This document shows, piece by piece, positions 43,212 to 52,308 of a stretch of DNA of 52,911 bases. This stretch comes from a virus. The position numbers and the translations under genes are program-made. Below the pieces are notes generated by a model, which was not told the DNA's origin, did no database searches, and worked only from the letters and a program-made list of their open reading frames with translations. The stretch covers positions 1 through 52,911 of IMG/VR virus record IMGVR_UViG_3300037246_001346; one strand, 5' to 3'. Position 1 is the first letter of the stretch; every line of letters begins with the position of its first letter.

Positions 43212-45410
43212 ATGGCAGACCAAGCAAATTTTCCTGATATTTATATAGATGGCAGTTCGGCTGGAGATGGTTCATTGGCAAGTCCGTATAGTGATTTCGG
43301 TGATATAAACTGGGATGGCGGAGGTGACAATGATGTTTCTGTTGCTGTAGCTGCCAATGAGGATGTTGTGATTCATCTCTTGGAAGGTATCGAGTGGCAA
43401 GAGCAGTTGACAATTGGCACATCTGGTTCGGCGGCACATCCGATTACTATTACAAGCTACGGGAGCGATGTTGCCCCGATTGTATCTGGAATGAGGGACG
43501 TAGTTGGATGGAGCACGGGAGGAAACTGGGTAGAACCAGGAGAGCAAGAGGATAACGGACTAGGGGTAACAATGGATACCGATAGTACGTTTGACCCCTA
43601 TAATTTCCGTATGTGGATAGCTGCTGCTACAATGTCAATAGATGGAGATGAGGTTAGAGTAGAGCTGACAGCTCATTCAACTGATGAAACCACCATAGCA
43701 ACAGTATTCATTGGCGAAAAGGCTGCTTCTGGTGATGATTGGGACATGGAACCTGGGACTATTAAAGAGTTGCTTTTTAGTGCTGGTTCTGGTTGTGTAA
43801 TGGCTGGTGGAACGACATTATATAGTGATTGGGAGACGTATAATTTCGATAAAACTAAGGACTACATTATTTCAATTGGTCAGACAAATAATTATCGTAA
43901 AGACAATGTTTGGGTTGCAGACCACGGTTTTTATAAACAAAATGGAGAGGCAGAGGCAGGGGACGCAAATGTGACTGGATTTAGTGTAAATGCTACATCT
44001 TATCTCTTAAGTGAATTGGGGGTTAAAAGTGGTGGTGGTACAGGTACTTATGTTCTGAGTTTAGCGAACAATCCCCGAAGATTGGTAATAGACGAAACAG
44101 AGTATATTCAAGCTGAGTCGGCAGAAGACATAGATTCTACCTACAGATGGTTTTATGATCCTGGGGGGACGGAGTTACACCTTTACGCTACAGAAAACCC
44201 TGCTACTGATTATTCAAGTATGTATTATGCTGCTAATGTTCATGGTATCTTTATAGATGGTGAATCATACATAACTATTCAAGACCTAGAGGTTCAGGGT
44301 GGTGTGTATGGGATTACAATATATGAAGAAAGCTCTAATATTCTTATACACGATTGTACTGTTGCTAAATATACAGCTATCCAAGGAATTAGGATTATAG
44401 GAGAAACAGATGATGATTATACTCAAGTCGAGGACGTTGAGATTTATGATTGCACGATTGATGCCGATTTTCATAACTCTGCTGCCGATTGGCAGAATGC
44501 TTTTCCTGCTGACGGTATTCTTGTTGGCGATAGTGTTATTAACTGTAAAATTCACGACAATTTTATTGCCGATTGGGTTCACTCTTGCATACACATAGCT
44601 GGTATTACTGCTAATTGTGAGACTCAATACATCGAAGTATACGACAACACTCTGGATGCAGCGAATACAAATTACTGTAGAGGTTTGAGCATGGTTGGGT
44701 TAGCGGACGGACAAGTAGCATTTTGTAAGGCTTATCGAAACCTCATCCAGAATACTACCGTAAGAAATCAGATTCTTGGCGACCATAATGAGTTTTACTA
44801 CAACATTATTCATACTGTAACTGAAGCTCCCTACAAGGGTGCTACTAATGTTTCTGATGGTATCGGGCTTTTTGCATCGGCAGCAAATAAGAAATGCCAC
44901 GATAATAAAATCTACAATAATGTTATTTACAATACCGCAGACCACGGAATATTTGTTTACGGCAATACTGGTTACGGAGATGTTGTGGACAATCTGCTAA
45001 GAAATAACATCGTTATGAATTGGGGTGCTGGCATGTATGGGATTCATGTAGAAGACGATGCCACAGTTTTAAACAACACATATCAAAATAACCTACTCTA
45101 TAAATCAGGTGAAAGTGACGTTGTTTCTTATCGAGGAACACTCAGGACAATAGCAGAGTTTAATGGCGAGGATGGTGGTGATGGTGATGTGATACAAAAT
45201 AATATTGGTGGCGACCCCCTTATGACCGACCCCGCAGGTGATGATTTCACTCTTCAACTTACTTCGCCCTGCATTAATACGGGAATAGACGTTTCTCTAA
45301 CTACGGATTATGCGGGAGCTATAGTTACTGCCCCACCTAATATAGGGGCTTATGAAACCGTGCTTCCAGGTGGGGGTGGGCTTTCTATGTCCATGGGTAT
45401 GAAATTATAA
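43212..45410 (+). CDS. Large beta-helix virion protein (pectate-lyase-like)
   Basis: The 732-residue protein opens with DIYIDGSSAGDGSLASPYSD, the entry seen in pectate-lyase-like phage proteins. A jelly-roll-like insert (about residues 120-230) follows, then long Asn-rich repeats (SNILIHDCTVAKY; CKIHDNFIADW; NKIYNNVIYNTADHGIFV) of a right-handed beta-helix. C-terminus is Gly/Met-rich. Likely binds or cuts glycans, as a fibre or a decoration, and could be a target of the adjacent modification enzymes. Confidence 0.7.
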   Translation: MADQANFPDIYIDGSSAGDGSLASPYSDFGDINWDGGGDNDVSVAVAANEDVVIHLLEGIEWQEQLTIGTSGSAAHPITITSYGSDVAPIVSGMRDVVGWSTGGNWVEPGEQEDNGLGVTMDTDSTFDPYNFRMWIAAATMSIDGDEVRVELTAHSTDETTIATVFIGEKAASGDDWDMEPGTIKELLFSAGSGCVMAGGTTLYSDWETYNFDKTKDYIISIGQTNNYRKDNVWVADHGFYKQNGEAEAGDANVTGFSVNATSYLLSELGVKSGGGTGTYVLSLANNPRRLVIDETEYIQAESAEDIDSTYRWFYDPGGTELHLYATENPATDYSSMYYAANVHGIFIDGESYITIQDLEVQGGVYGITIYEESSNILIHDCTVAKYTAIQGIRIIGETDDDYTQVEDVEIYDCTIDADFHNSAADWQNAFPADGILVGDSVINCKIHDNFIADWVHSCIHIAGITANCETQYIEVYDNTLDAANTNYCRGLSMVGLADGQVAFCKAYRNLIQNTTVRNQILGDHNEFYYNIIHTVTEAPYKGATNVSDGIGLFASAANKKCHDNKIYNNVIYNTADHGIFVYGNTGYGDVVDNLLRNNIVMNWGAGMYGIHVEDDATVLNNTYQNNLLYKSGESDVVSYRGTLRTIAEFNGEDGGDGDVIQNNIGGDPLMTDPAGDDFTLQLTSPCINTGIDVSLTTDYAGAIVTAPPNIGAYETVLPGGGGLSMSMGMKL

Positions 45411-45426
45411 ATTATGGAGGAAAATA

Positions 45427-45729
45427 ATGGCGAATGTATGGAATAAAACCAGTATGCTTTGGAAGGTAGACAGTAAGGATACTAACGCTGCCTTGACTGA
45501 CCTTGCACCTGGATTCATTAATCCAATTGTTTATGATGTTGTTTACATCCCCGCTGCTGCGGATAATGCCGTAACCTTTCAGACAGGGAGTAGCGAGGAT
45601 GCTATTGTTTTAAAGGCTGGTGCTTCTGATGCTTCTCCAGTTCATCTACCTTTTATTGGTGGAAGACATGTTCCAGGGTTAAAATGTACAGCTATTACTG
45701 CTGGCACAGTATATGTTTATCTTAAATGA
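45427..45729 (+). CDS. Small virion protein, 100 aa
   Basis: Beta-rich (FINPIVYDVVYIPAAADNAVTF ... AGTVYVYLK), with GGAGG upstream. Comparable to small phage proteins of head or tail decoration found after fibre genes; the exact role is open. Confidence 0.5.
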   Translation: MANVWNKTSMLWKVDSKDTNAALTDLAPGFINPIVYDVVYIPAAADNAVTFQTGSSEDAIVLKAGASDASPVHLPFIGGRHVPGLKCTAITAGTVYVYLK

Positions 45730-45998
45730 AATTCATGCGCTTCAACCCCGAAGACCATATCGGGGAGAAGTTTAGAGCATGTCATTTGTGCGGTGGAGAT
45801 TGGTTTGAAACTGACGAAGATACCGAGCAAACAAACTACTATGGTAGATTGTACCCAGAGAGTTTAATGGCGGAAAGAGATGGTTTTTGGTACTGCTTGA
45901 GTCATTACACATGGCGTTTTCAGCACAAGGACGAAGATGATGAGCCTTGGGACGAACCCGACCACGATCGGGAATTACCAGAAAAGGGGATTGTATGA
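45726..45998 (+). CDS. Acidic Cys-containing protein, 90 aa
   Basis: CHLCGGDWFETDEDTEQ and an acidic C-terminus (DEDDEPWDEPDHD); a single CxxC zinc knuckle with a later Cys (WYCLSHY). Couples to both neighbours by overlaps. Unknown role. Confidence 0.5.
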   Translation: MKFMRFNPEDHIGEKFRACHLCGGDWFETDEDTEQTNYYGRLYPESLMAERDGFWYCLSHYTWRFQHKDEDDEPWDEPDHDRELPEKGIV

Positions 45999-46315
45999 TG
46001 CCTAAAATACCCGACGAGATATTAAAAGAAGCCCTCAAGGGAATAAGACCCCTCGGAAGTAATCTTTACATCTATGTCTTACCAAGGGCTGAAAAGATTG
46101 GTTTAATTGTAACTGCAGGTGCTGCCCAGCGAACCGAAGAGGCTATTGTTATAGCCAAGGGTAAGGGAGTGGAAGAACTGGACATTGGGGATAAGATACT
46201 CATTTCTTATAGCGAAGGAACTCATATACAATTACCAGAAACTTATTCTAAAGAGCCGCGGCATAGAATCATTATTGAGCACAATATTCTTGCAGGGGTG
46301 AGTGAAGATGTATGA
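45995..46315 (+). CDS. GroES-like co-chaperonin (cpn10 fold)
   Basis: The 106-residue product has the strand order of cpn10 proteins: YIYVLPRAEKIGLIVTAGAA, then EEAIVIAKGKGVEELDIGDKILI and a final RHRIIIEHNILAGV, equivalent to the ...DILAVI end of GroES. The mobile loop region is short. T4 gp31 and other phage GroES proteins assist folding of capsid proteins with the host GroEL. Start at 45995 (ATGATG) overlapping the previous stop. Confidence 0.72.
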   Translation: MMPKIPDEILKEALKGIRPLGSNLYIYVLPRAEKIGLIVTAGAAQRTEEAIVIAKGKGVEELDIGDKILISYSEGTHIQLPETYSKEPRHRIIIEHNILAGVSEDV

Positions 46316-46499
46316 CCCCAAAACGGTTAAACTCACTGAACCCATTAAGAGTATTGTGGAGTGGGTTGAAGAGCTTGAGAGTGATATTGGTCTATACAAC
46401 GAGAAGTTGGCTCGATTTGAGAAGAGGATGAAACAGTTCGAGAAGGGTATCAAGGCTTTTGATGAGAAGATGGACAGAATAGAGAAGTACGCAAAATGA
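46308..46499 (+). CDS. Coiled-coil protein, 63 aa
   Basis: A repeating heptad (EELESDIGLYNEKLARFEKRM KQFEKG) indicates a short coiled coil. Start at 46308 after GGGGTGAG. A fibre-linking or accessory role is possible. Confidence 0.5.
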   Translation: MYDPKTVKLTEPIKSIVEWVEELESDIGLYNEKLARFEKRMKQFEKGIKAFDEKMDRIEKYAK

Positions 46500-46813
46500 T
46501 ATCACACATTATGAAGGTGTACAGTGGTACTGCTACCACAGATGGCAATACACACGCCACCCCAGTAAAGACGAAGTTTTCTGGGGAAGCTGTATTCTTT
46601 CTTGACATTACTGCCATTACTGGCACTCTCGATTTAGAGATTCAAACTTATAACCCACGGACGAAAAAGTGGCATAAACTGGCAACATTTGACCAGAAGA
46701 ACGGGACGGGACAAGATGAGGGATTCATTGAATACGGGTTGGGAGAAAAGATAGCTTTAAAATACAAGGTGAGTACGAGTGCTACTTTCACCTTGGATGT
46801 GAGCTTGAAATGA
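46496..46813 (+). CDS. Small virion beta-sandwich, paralogue of 48150-48491
   Basis: The 105-residue protein and the 113-residue product at 48150 share the blocks GTATTDGNTHATPV / GTVTENGDSYAAPI, GEAVFFLDIT / GEVVLFLDVT and a C-terminal FTLDVSLK / FALNASIK. Beta-sandwich proteins of this size decorate heads or tails. Overlaps its neighbours (ATGA). Confidence 0.55.
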   Translation: MISHIMKVYSGTATTDGNTHATPVKTKFSGEAVFFLDITAITGTLDLEIQTYNPRTKKWHKLATFDQKNGTGQDEGFIEYGLGEKIALKYKVSTSATFTLDVSLK

Positions 46814-46947
46814 GTTTACGGCTACATAATCGCCTCAAGGCGAGGTCGCCTAGTTTTAAAATATGGATACCAGAACCACCTTGGTGGAGAAAACTTTGGT
46901 GGGGGATTAGAAAATGGCTGATACGTTTCATTTACATAATAGATTAA
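46810..46947 (+). CDS. Trp-rich small protein, 45 aa
   Basis: MSLRLHNRLKARSPSF then a Trp-rich stretch (PPWWRKLWWGIRKWLI); the N-terminal LHNRL recurs in the next gene. Coupled by ATGA. The amphipathic, Trp-rich end could bind membrane, but no function is known. Confidence 0.5.
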   Translation: MSLRLHNRLKARSPSFKIWIPEPPWWRKLWWGIRKWLIRFIYIID

Positions 46948-47090
46948 GAACAGACGTTTCTGCAGACTTATGTAACTTAGAAGTGTCTGCTCTTGAGCGA
47001 AAAGATTTATTGCAAAGACTTCTTTTGCAACTTAAAAAATCAAATAAACACCTCCAGTCTATGACTGATGAGGAAATTTTGGAGGATTAA
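46914..47090 (+). CDS. Small helical protein, 58 aa
   Basis: MADTFHLHNRLRTDV repeats the LHNRL motif of the preceding gene, then a Leu-rich helix (LQRLLLQLKKSNK) and acidic end. The start overlaps the preceding gene; the next gene's GGAGG lies at its end. Confidence 0.5.
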   Translation: MADTFHLHNRLRTDVSADLCNLEVSALERKDLLQRLLLQLKKSNKHLQSMTDEEILED

Positions 47091-47092
47091 CA

Positions 47093-47677
47093 ATGAGTTT
47101 AATTGAAGATGGTAAAGGCAAGGGATATAAAGCAGAGGTTGATAATGAAAATATGTTAAAAGTCCATGCTGTATCACAGACAGTAGAACATCATGTCAAT
47201 GAAGAACACGGTGACGCATACCATTGCGTATTTAGCCAATCGCCAACCGCAGCCGATGATTGTATTTTTTACATGATTAATAACAGTGATGACCATGACC
47301 TGATTGTAGAGGGTGTGTGCCTTGGATTTAAAAATGCTGATGGTGATGACCCAGAAATTTATTTTCAGATTAGTGATACAGGAACAAGGAATAGTGCAAC
47401 TGCATTAACGCCAACTAATTGTAATGGAAGTAGTGGTAAAGCTGCCGATGGGACTTTTGAGAAGGGTGCTGATTTAGATGGCAGTCCTGCTACATTGACG
47501 GGTGGAGTAGTAATTGAAAGATACTTATTTGCCAGTGTGCAAGACCAAACCTCAACGCTTTTTAATTTTGAACAGGATATTATTTTACCAAAAAATAAGA
47601 CCCTGACTATATGGGCGAATGATGCACAAGCGACTTATTATGTGACTGTAATTTTTAATTTCCACATGCCTAAATAA
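47093..47677 (+). CDS. Virion protein, 194 aa
   Basis: Beta-rich with an N-terminal charged segment and acidic loops (NADGDDPEIYFQISDTGT; GADLDGSPATLTGG). GGAGG precedes the ATG. Its place among small decoration and fibre-base proteins suggests a tail or head surface protein. Confidence 0.5.
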   Translation: MSLIEDGKGKGYKAEVDNENMLKVHAVSQTVEHHVNEEHGDAYHCVFSQSPTAADDCIFYMINNSDDHDLIVEGVCLGFKNADGDDPEIYFQISDTGTRNSATALTPTNCNGSSGKAADGTFEKGADLDGSPATLTGGVVIERYLFASVQDQTSTLFNFEQDIILPKNKTLTIWANDAQATYYVTVIFNFHMPK

Positions 47678-48153
47678 TGCCAGTAAAATCTACTATAATA
47701 AAACCAGGGACGGGTAAAGCTATCTGGACACCAGATGGGATGTATGCCCCTCTCGTGGGGACAACTACAGAAGCTCGGACATATGGGCAGTTCAAGACTG
47801 CTTCTATTACAGAAATAACGCTGGGCACAACAATCGTTGCTCCACCATCGAATGAATCTATTGTTCTGACGGACTTGATAATCTCGGCGGAGAAGAAGAA
47901 TCTGGGCATAGATACATTAAGATTCCACGATGGAACAAACACGGTGAATATTATGGTTACTAGTGTTGCTGACTCTCCAGTTAATATAGCGATTGCATTT
48001 GCGGGACATTGGCATGGATGGAAAGACGCATATCTTCAGGTAGTGCAAGCTGGGGCGAACCATTATTATAGTGTGTCAATAGGATATTATTTTATGCCTA
48101 AAGAATTGACAGAGCTGTATGCTAGATGGAATAACCTACGAGACGTGAGATGA
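47677..48153 (+). CDS. Virion protein, 158 aa
   Basis: Beta-rich protein (IIKPGTGKAIWTPDGMYAPLVG ... VVQAGANHYYSVSIGYYFM). TAATG coupling to the previous gene and ATGA coupling to the next. Comparable to small tail-associated proteins; no family assigned. Confidence 0.5.
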   Translation: MPVKSTIIKPGTGKAIWTPDGMYAPLVGTTTEARTYGQFKTASITEITLGTTIVAPPSNESIVLTDLIISAEKKNLGIDTLRFHDGTNTVNIMVTSVADSPVNIAIAFAGHWHGWKDAYLQVVQAGANHYYSVSIGYYFMPKELTELYARWNNLRDVR

Positions 48154-48491
48154 GAACATCCGATGAACAAATATACGGTGGGACAGTTACGGAGAATGGA
48201 GACTCTTACGCTGCCCCGATTAACGTCAAGGGTGCTGGTGAGGTTGTCTTATTCTTAGACGTAACGGTAGCAAGTGGCACAAACCCGACTTTAATAGTAA
48301 AACTAATGACCCAGGATACGATAAGTACCAAGTGGTTTGAGATAGGAAAGTTTGATACAGTATCGAGTGTAACAACCGATACTACTCCTATCATAAATGG
48401 ACTTGGTTCATTTTTAGGGTGTGTTTGGGAAGTTGGCGGTACTGATAACCCAAGTTTCACATTTGCTTTAAACGCAAGTATAAAGGATTAA
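48150..48491 (+). CDS. Small virion beta-sandwich, paralogue of 46496-46813
   Basis: Shares the block pattern of the 46496 product (GTVTENGDSY; GEVVLFLDVTVASGT; FTFALNASIKD). The two genes are separated by three or four others, so this is a duplication kept within the late operon. Confidence 0.55.
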   Translation: MRTSDEQIYGGTVTENGDSYAAPINVKGAGEVVLFLDVTVASGTNPTLIVKLMTQDTISTKWFEIGKFDTVSSVTTDTTPIINGLGSFLGCVWEVGGTDNPSFTFALNASIKD

Positions 48492-48495
48492 AAAA

Positions 48496-48669
48496 ATGGC
48501 ATTCACTCGAAATGGAAATGATATAACACTTAATGTTGATTTTTCTATATCTTATAAAGATCACGTAACTACTGTTCCCCCCACGGGGATGCACAAAGTA
48601 AAAAATATTTATTGGAACCCTGAAACAGGGAACTATGATGTGGAGCATGAAGATACTCCACAAGAATAA
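48496..48669 (+). CDS. Hypothetical protein, 57 aa
   Basis: Small polar beta protein (MAFTRNGNDITLNVDFSISYK ... NPETGNYDVE). It lacks a good ribosome binding site but is close to the previous stop. Unknown. Confidence 0.45.
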   Translation: MAFTRNGNDITLNVDFSISYKDHVTTVPPTGMHKVKNIYWNPETGNYDVEHEDTPQE

Positions 48670-48686
48670 GAAATTAGGAGATATAA

Positions 48687-48716
48687 ATGGCTTGGAAAAA
48701 ACTTTTATATAATTAG
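48687..48716 (+). other. Nine-codon mini-frame MAWKKLLYN*
   Basis: Has its own TAGGAGATATAAATG and ends at the next TAGGAGA site, so two ribosome binding sites lie 30 bases apart. Either a remnant of a deleted gene or a leader frame. Confidence 0.35.
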
Positions 48717-48725
48717 GAGAAAAAC

Positions 48726-49409
48726 ATGGGAGACAAAACTTTCACAGAATTCAAGTCAGAACTACTCTGGGCGTTGGGCAATCTTGACTCAAGCGATGTA
48801 AATTCCATGGAAGGAATCTGGGTGAATTCTAGTTATCGTTCACTAACGAGTCGGAATAAATTTTACAAGTTTAAAGTTCCCAAGACGTTCACCTTCCCCG
48901 AACTCGACACCTCGACCACAGCGACGGGCAATGATGGGGATGCTTATATATCGAAACCTTCAGATAGCATATTTGTTCATACGGTCTGGGACATGACCAC
49001 CGACAATATGTTGAACTACAAAGACCACAGTTGGTATGTAGAACAAACTGGGCGGGCAGATGCTAATAGTGAAGGCGAGGCATCTGACTGGACTCCATAC
49101 AGCAATAAACTCTACCTCTACCCAACACTCGACGATGAGTATAATTTTACGATTTACTACAGAAAGCGTGTCGCCGACTTGACGGGTACAGGAACTACTG
49201 TTATTGGTGCAGAATGGGATGAGCCGACTCTGATGTTTGCCGTAATGCGTGGGTATATGTTTTTGCGAGATTTTGATAAAGCTAAACAGTGGAGAGAGGA
49301 GTTTATATTAACGATACAAGACTTAATGGGTATGCAGGAGAGACAGGCAAGGTACACAAGAGACCGCCTTATACCCTCAGTAATGCAAACCCAGAAACAT
49401 GGATACTAA
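48726..49409 (+). CDS. Head-to-tail adaptor, P22 gp4-like
   Basis: The 227-residue protein begins with a helical FTEFKSELLWALGN and contains IWVNSSYRSLTSRNKFYKF, the layout of phage adaptor proteins that bind below the portal. It ends with long helices (MQERQARYTRDRLIPSVMQ). Neighbouring gp10-like and tailspike genes support a P22/podovirus-style tail. Confidence 0.6.
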   Translation: MGDKTFTEFKSELLWALGNLDSSDVNSMEGIWVNSSYRSLTSRNKFYKFKVPKTFTFPELDTSTTATGNDGDAYISKPSDSIFVHTVWDMTTDNMLNYKDHSWYVEQTGRADANSEGEASDWTPYSNKLYLYPTLDDEYNFTIYYRKRVADLTGTGTTVIGAEWDEPTLMFAVMRGYMFLRDFDKAKQWREEFILTIQDLMGMQERQARYTRDRLIPSVMQTQKHGY

Positions 49410-49612
49410 TGCCTGATAAGTTCAAGATAAAAGAAATTATATTAGAACAGATATATTTTAACTCTGAGGTTGCGAGATTCTTGGGCAGTTTCGATTCTCA
49501 ACATGATAAAGATATAATCGGGGCAACCCTGGATTTTATTAAAAAAACATACCCAGAATTTATTTCTACCCTAAACGGGGAGTTAGTTCTGGAAGAGACA
49601 ACGGAGGATTAA
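49409..49612 (+). CDS. Hypothetical helical protein, 67 aa
   Basis: Start at 49409 overlapping the previous TAA (TAATG); earlier in-frame starts lie inside the adaptor gene. Helical acidic protein (KFKIKEIILEQIYFNSEVARFLG). Tail-region position; role unknown. Confidence 0.5.
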   Translation: MPDKFKIKEIILEQIYFNSEVARFLGSFDSQHDKDIIGATLDFIKKTYPEFISTLNGELVLEETTED

Positions 49613-50020
49613 ATGGGGATTCCGAACGAAGGATTAGTCGAATTATGCGGATTGGCAGGGGATAGTGGCTCTCCAACTGAATTTACATACTTGGCAACGG
49701 GTCAGGGCGATACAGCTTTTGCAATTACCGACTCAGCTCTTGAGGATGAGATAGTTAATGCAGATAGCCTTGGGCTCAAGAGAGTAGTAGCGACGGTAAC
49801 AAAAGAAGACACAAACATAACAGACGACACGCTGCAACTCACAACAACATTCACGGTAGTAGGGACTACGACGATAAAAGAGGTTGGAGTAACTAATCAT
49901 GCTACTAAGGGTCACGCGAATGAAAGATGGCTCAGTAGAACCGTACTTACAACCCCGAAGGATGTCGTAAGTGGTTCGAGCTATACTTTGACTTATAAAA
50001 TAATTTTCACGAGGGCTTAA
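49613..50020 (+). CDS. Phage structural protein, 135 aa
   Basis: GLAGDSGSPTEFTYLATGQGDTAFAITDSALEDE and FTVVGTTTIKEVGVTNHAT follow a pattern (glycine-rich start, TALxxE, IxEVGL) seen in a widespread family of small phage tail or head proteins. Starts directly after the previous stop with GGAGG upstream. Confidence 0.58.
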   Translation: MGIPNEGLVELCGLAGDSGSPTEFTYLATGQGDTAFAITDSALEDEIVNADSLGLKRVVATVTKEDTNITDDTLQLTTTFTVVGTTTIKEVGVTNHATKGHANERWLSRTVLTTPKDVVSGSSYTLTYKIIFTRA

Positions 50021-51072
50021 TGCAGCGTTATATGATTCGTCCACTACAACACGGACTTGATTTAAGCCACTCGTCTCTTAATGCGCCCTTCCCCTACGCT
50101 TATTGGCCTTCAAAGAATTTCAGGGTTTCTCAGCATAGTGCACAAAAGCGATGGGGTTACAATACTACTGACAGGGAGTTGGGTGGGAGTGCTGAGGTTC
50201 AGGCGATTGTTCTCTATCAGATTAAGGATGGAACTCGCTTTACACTTTATCTAACTGATACTGATTTAATCAGGAAGGATGCAGGTTTAGCAACTGATGA
50301 CTGGACTTCTATTAAACAAGCTGCTTACACTGTGCCAACTGGTGATCGGTGGACATGGTGTATCATTGACGATACGTTTATTTTTACTAACGGCAATACT
50401 AATGTTCAAGTTTCATCTGGGGGTAATACTGCTACGGATTTAAGCGCAGATATCAAAAAGGCAAAGTACTGTATTCCATATGCCAATAGGCTCTTTGTTG
50501 CTAATTATGGCTCTACTCTTGACCCATTGGGTATTGCATGGTCTAAGGAAGGAGACCCGACAGATTGGACAGACAGTACCGCTGGTGCTGGGATATTAAT
50601 TGAAACAAAGGATTTCATCACAGGCTTGGGGGTAGTGGGTGCGAGTATTGTTATTTACAAGTCTGACTCCATAGCATTTGGGCACAGAACTGGTGATGCG
50701 GTAGCTCCCATAAGTATTCCCCAAACAAGAGAACGGCGTGGCATTGGCTTAGTGGCACCGTATAGCCTTATTGATTTCATGGGAACCAATGCCTTTATTG
50801 GCAGGAACGACTTCTATGTTATTGAGGGTGACCGTCCAGTTGCTATCGGGGAAAAAATGCGGGACAAGTTTTTTGACATAATTGACCTCGATGACATTAA
50901 GGAAGTTTATGGTTGGGAAAATAACATAACAAACGAACTTTGTTGGACAGCCAACACAAACGAAGGTAGACTTATCTTCGCCTGGGATTATAAATTAAGA
51001 GAGTGGAGTGTTTATGAGTTTGCGGCAGATTTTATAATGGCAGGAAAAGGTACAATATCAGAATCAACATGA
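50020..51072 (+). CDS. Tail hub / DNA-stabilisation protein, P22 gp10-like
   Basis: The 350-residue protein has repeated four-strand blades (VQAIVLYQIKDGTRFTLYLTD; CIIDDTFIFTNGNTNVQV; YANRLFVANYGSTLD; GASIVIYKSDSIAFG) like beta-propeller tail nozzles such as P22 gp10. It would close the portal channel and hold the tailspike. TAATG coupling upstream. Assignment rests on repeat pattern and position. Confidence 0.6.
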   Translation: MQRYMIRPLQHGLDLSHSSLNAPFPYAYWPSKNFRVSQHSAQKRWGYNTTDRELGGSAEVQAIVLYQIKDGTRFTLYLTDTDLIRKDAGLATDDWTSIKQAAYTVPTGDRWTWCIIDDTFIFTNGNTNVQVSSGGNTATDLSADIKKAKYCIPYANRLFVANYGSTLDPLGIAWSKEGDPTDWTDSTAGAGILIETKDFITGLGVVGASIVIYKSDSIAFGHRTGDAVAPISIPQTRERRGIGLVAPYSLIDFMGTNAFIGRNDFYVIEGDRPVAIGEKMRDKFFDIIDLDDIKEVYGWENNITNELCWTANTNEGRLIFAWDYKLREWSVYEFAADFIMAGKGTISEST

Positions 51073-51084
51073 GGATAATATAAA

Positions 51085-52308
51085 ATGGCTATTCCTGGTC
51101 AACCAAGTGCGCCTTCGAATTTGTCTGCCTCGACTACTGGCGATGAAAAAGTAACTAATGGAAAGTTTACCGCAGCTGCACCTTGGACATATGGACACAC
51201 TAATAGTCTAGATGGATGGTCTTACGACGGAACAAATAATGAAGCTGATTGTGATGGGAATCAAACTGCTGGAGTTGATTTAAAACAAGATATTTCAGCA
51301 GCTGCAAGTGAAAGATATAAACTACGATACAAGGTTAAAAATTATGTAACGGGAACGGTAACTTCTCGAATTGGTGGAGTTGATGGAGAGGAGAGGTCAG
51401 CAAATGGGACATATTATGATTATATCACTGCTACGGGAACGGGGAACCTTAAATTTCAGGCAGATGCAGATTTTACTGGAAGCGTTGATACCGTAAGTGT
51501 AAAAAGAATATTTACTGGAAATACCATACGGACAACTTGGACTAACGGTACTACTTATACTCTTATTTATATCTTACACAAAACAGTTGGAAGCTGGGAA
51601 ATTATAGATACATTGGGTGGGAGTGTAACTTCGTATGAACATGAAGGTGTTTCGACAAATGTTCTTCATTATTATCAGGTACAGGGGTATCGCGGTATAT
51701 ACGAGGAACCACTTTCAGACCTCTCAAATAGTGATTCTGCCGCATGTTGGGTAGATACCCTGACTGAAGAAGTTGCAATAGACGAATCTATAGCTGATTA
51801 CGCAACTGGTTCAACTATTTCAGACACTATAACCGAGACAGTAGCGGTAGCAGATTATGTAATAGATGCCAAGGATATAATAACGAATTATGTTTATTAT
51901 TTAGGCACAGCAACTGGTGGGATTTATGAATATGGCGGTTTTTACAAAAGCGATGCAGGGACGGCTATCACGGCACGATGGGAGAGTAAGGATACAGACT
52001 TTGCCGACCAGAGCATAGAAAACTCGGACAAGTTTAAGACAGTAGAGTTTGTGAGACTTCACTATATAGATAAATCTGCTGGTGCTCGCATTTCCATAAA
52101 GGTCAGTACAGATGGCGGGGCAAGTTGGACTACGAAAACAAAGAGCATCGGGACGGGAAACAGTAAGGGGAAGATTAAGGATTTCTACTTTATAAAAACG
52201 GGGCAGATATTCAGGTTTGCCATTGAGAGTATCTCTACCACCGACGAATTTCAATGGGTCGGGCTCGAAGCATTTTACTCTTTGGGCGGGGATGGTTTCG
52301 CAGCATGA
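51085..52308 (+). CDS. Tail protein with fibronectin-III-like and carbohydrate-binding-like segments
   Basis: The 407-residue protein has an N-terminal jelly-roll-like segment (WTYGHTNSLDGWSYDGTNNE ... FTGSVDTVSVKRI), a middle Ig/FN3-like segment (WTNGTTYTLIYILHKTVGSWE) and a C-terminal beta domain (FKTVEFVRLHYIDKSAGARI). It probably links the nozzle to the tailspike, whose start overlaps its stop. Base specificity and assembly role are inferred. Confidence 0.55.
   Translation: MAIPGQPSAPSNLSASTTGDEKVTNGKFTAAAPWTYGHTNSLDGWSYDGTNNEADCDGNQTAGVDLKQDISAAASERYKLRYKVKNYVTGTVTSRIGGVDGEERSANGTYYDYITATGTGNLKFQADADFTGSVDTVSVKRIFTGNTIRTTWTNGTTYTLIYILHKTVGSWEIIDTLGGSVTSYEHEGVSTNVLHYYQVQGYRGIYEEPLSDLSNSDSAACWVDTLTEEVAIDESIADYATGSTISDTITETVAVADYVIDAKDIITNYVYYLGTATGGIYEYGGFYKSDAGTAITARWESKDTDFADQSIENSDKFKTVEFVRLHYIDKSAGARISIKVSTDGGASWTTKTKSIGTGNSKGKIKDFYFIKTGQIFRFAIESISTTDEFQWVGLEAFYSLGGDGFAA

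Noticed and set aside
48726-51072. Tail assembly chaperone frameshift and tape-measure gene of a long-tailed phage
   Set aside because: No slippery heptamer with overlapping frames and no long coiled-coil tape-measure gene is present; the tail genes fit a short-tailed particle.
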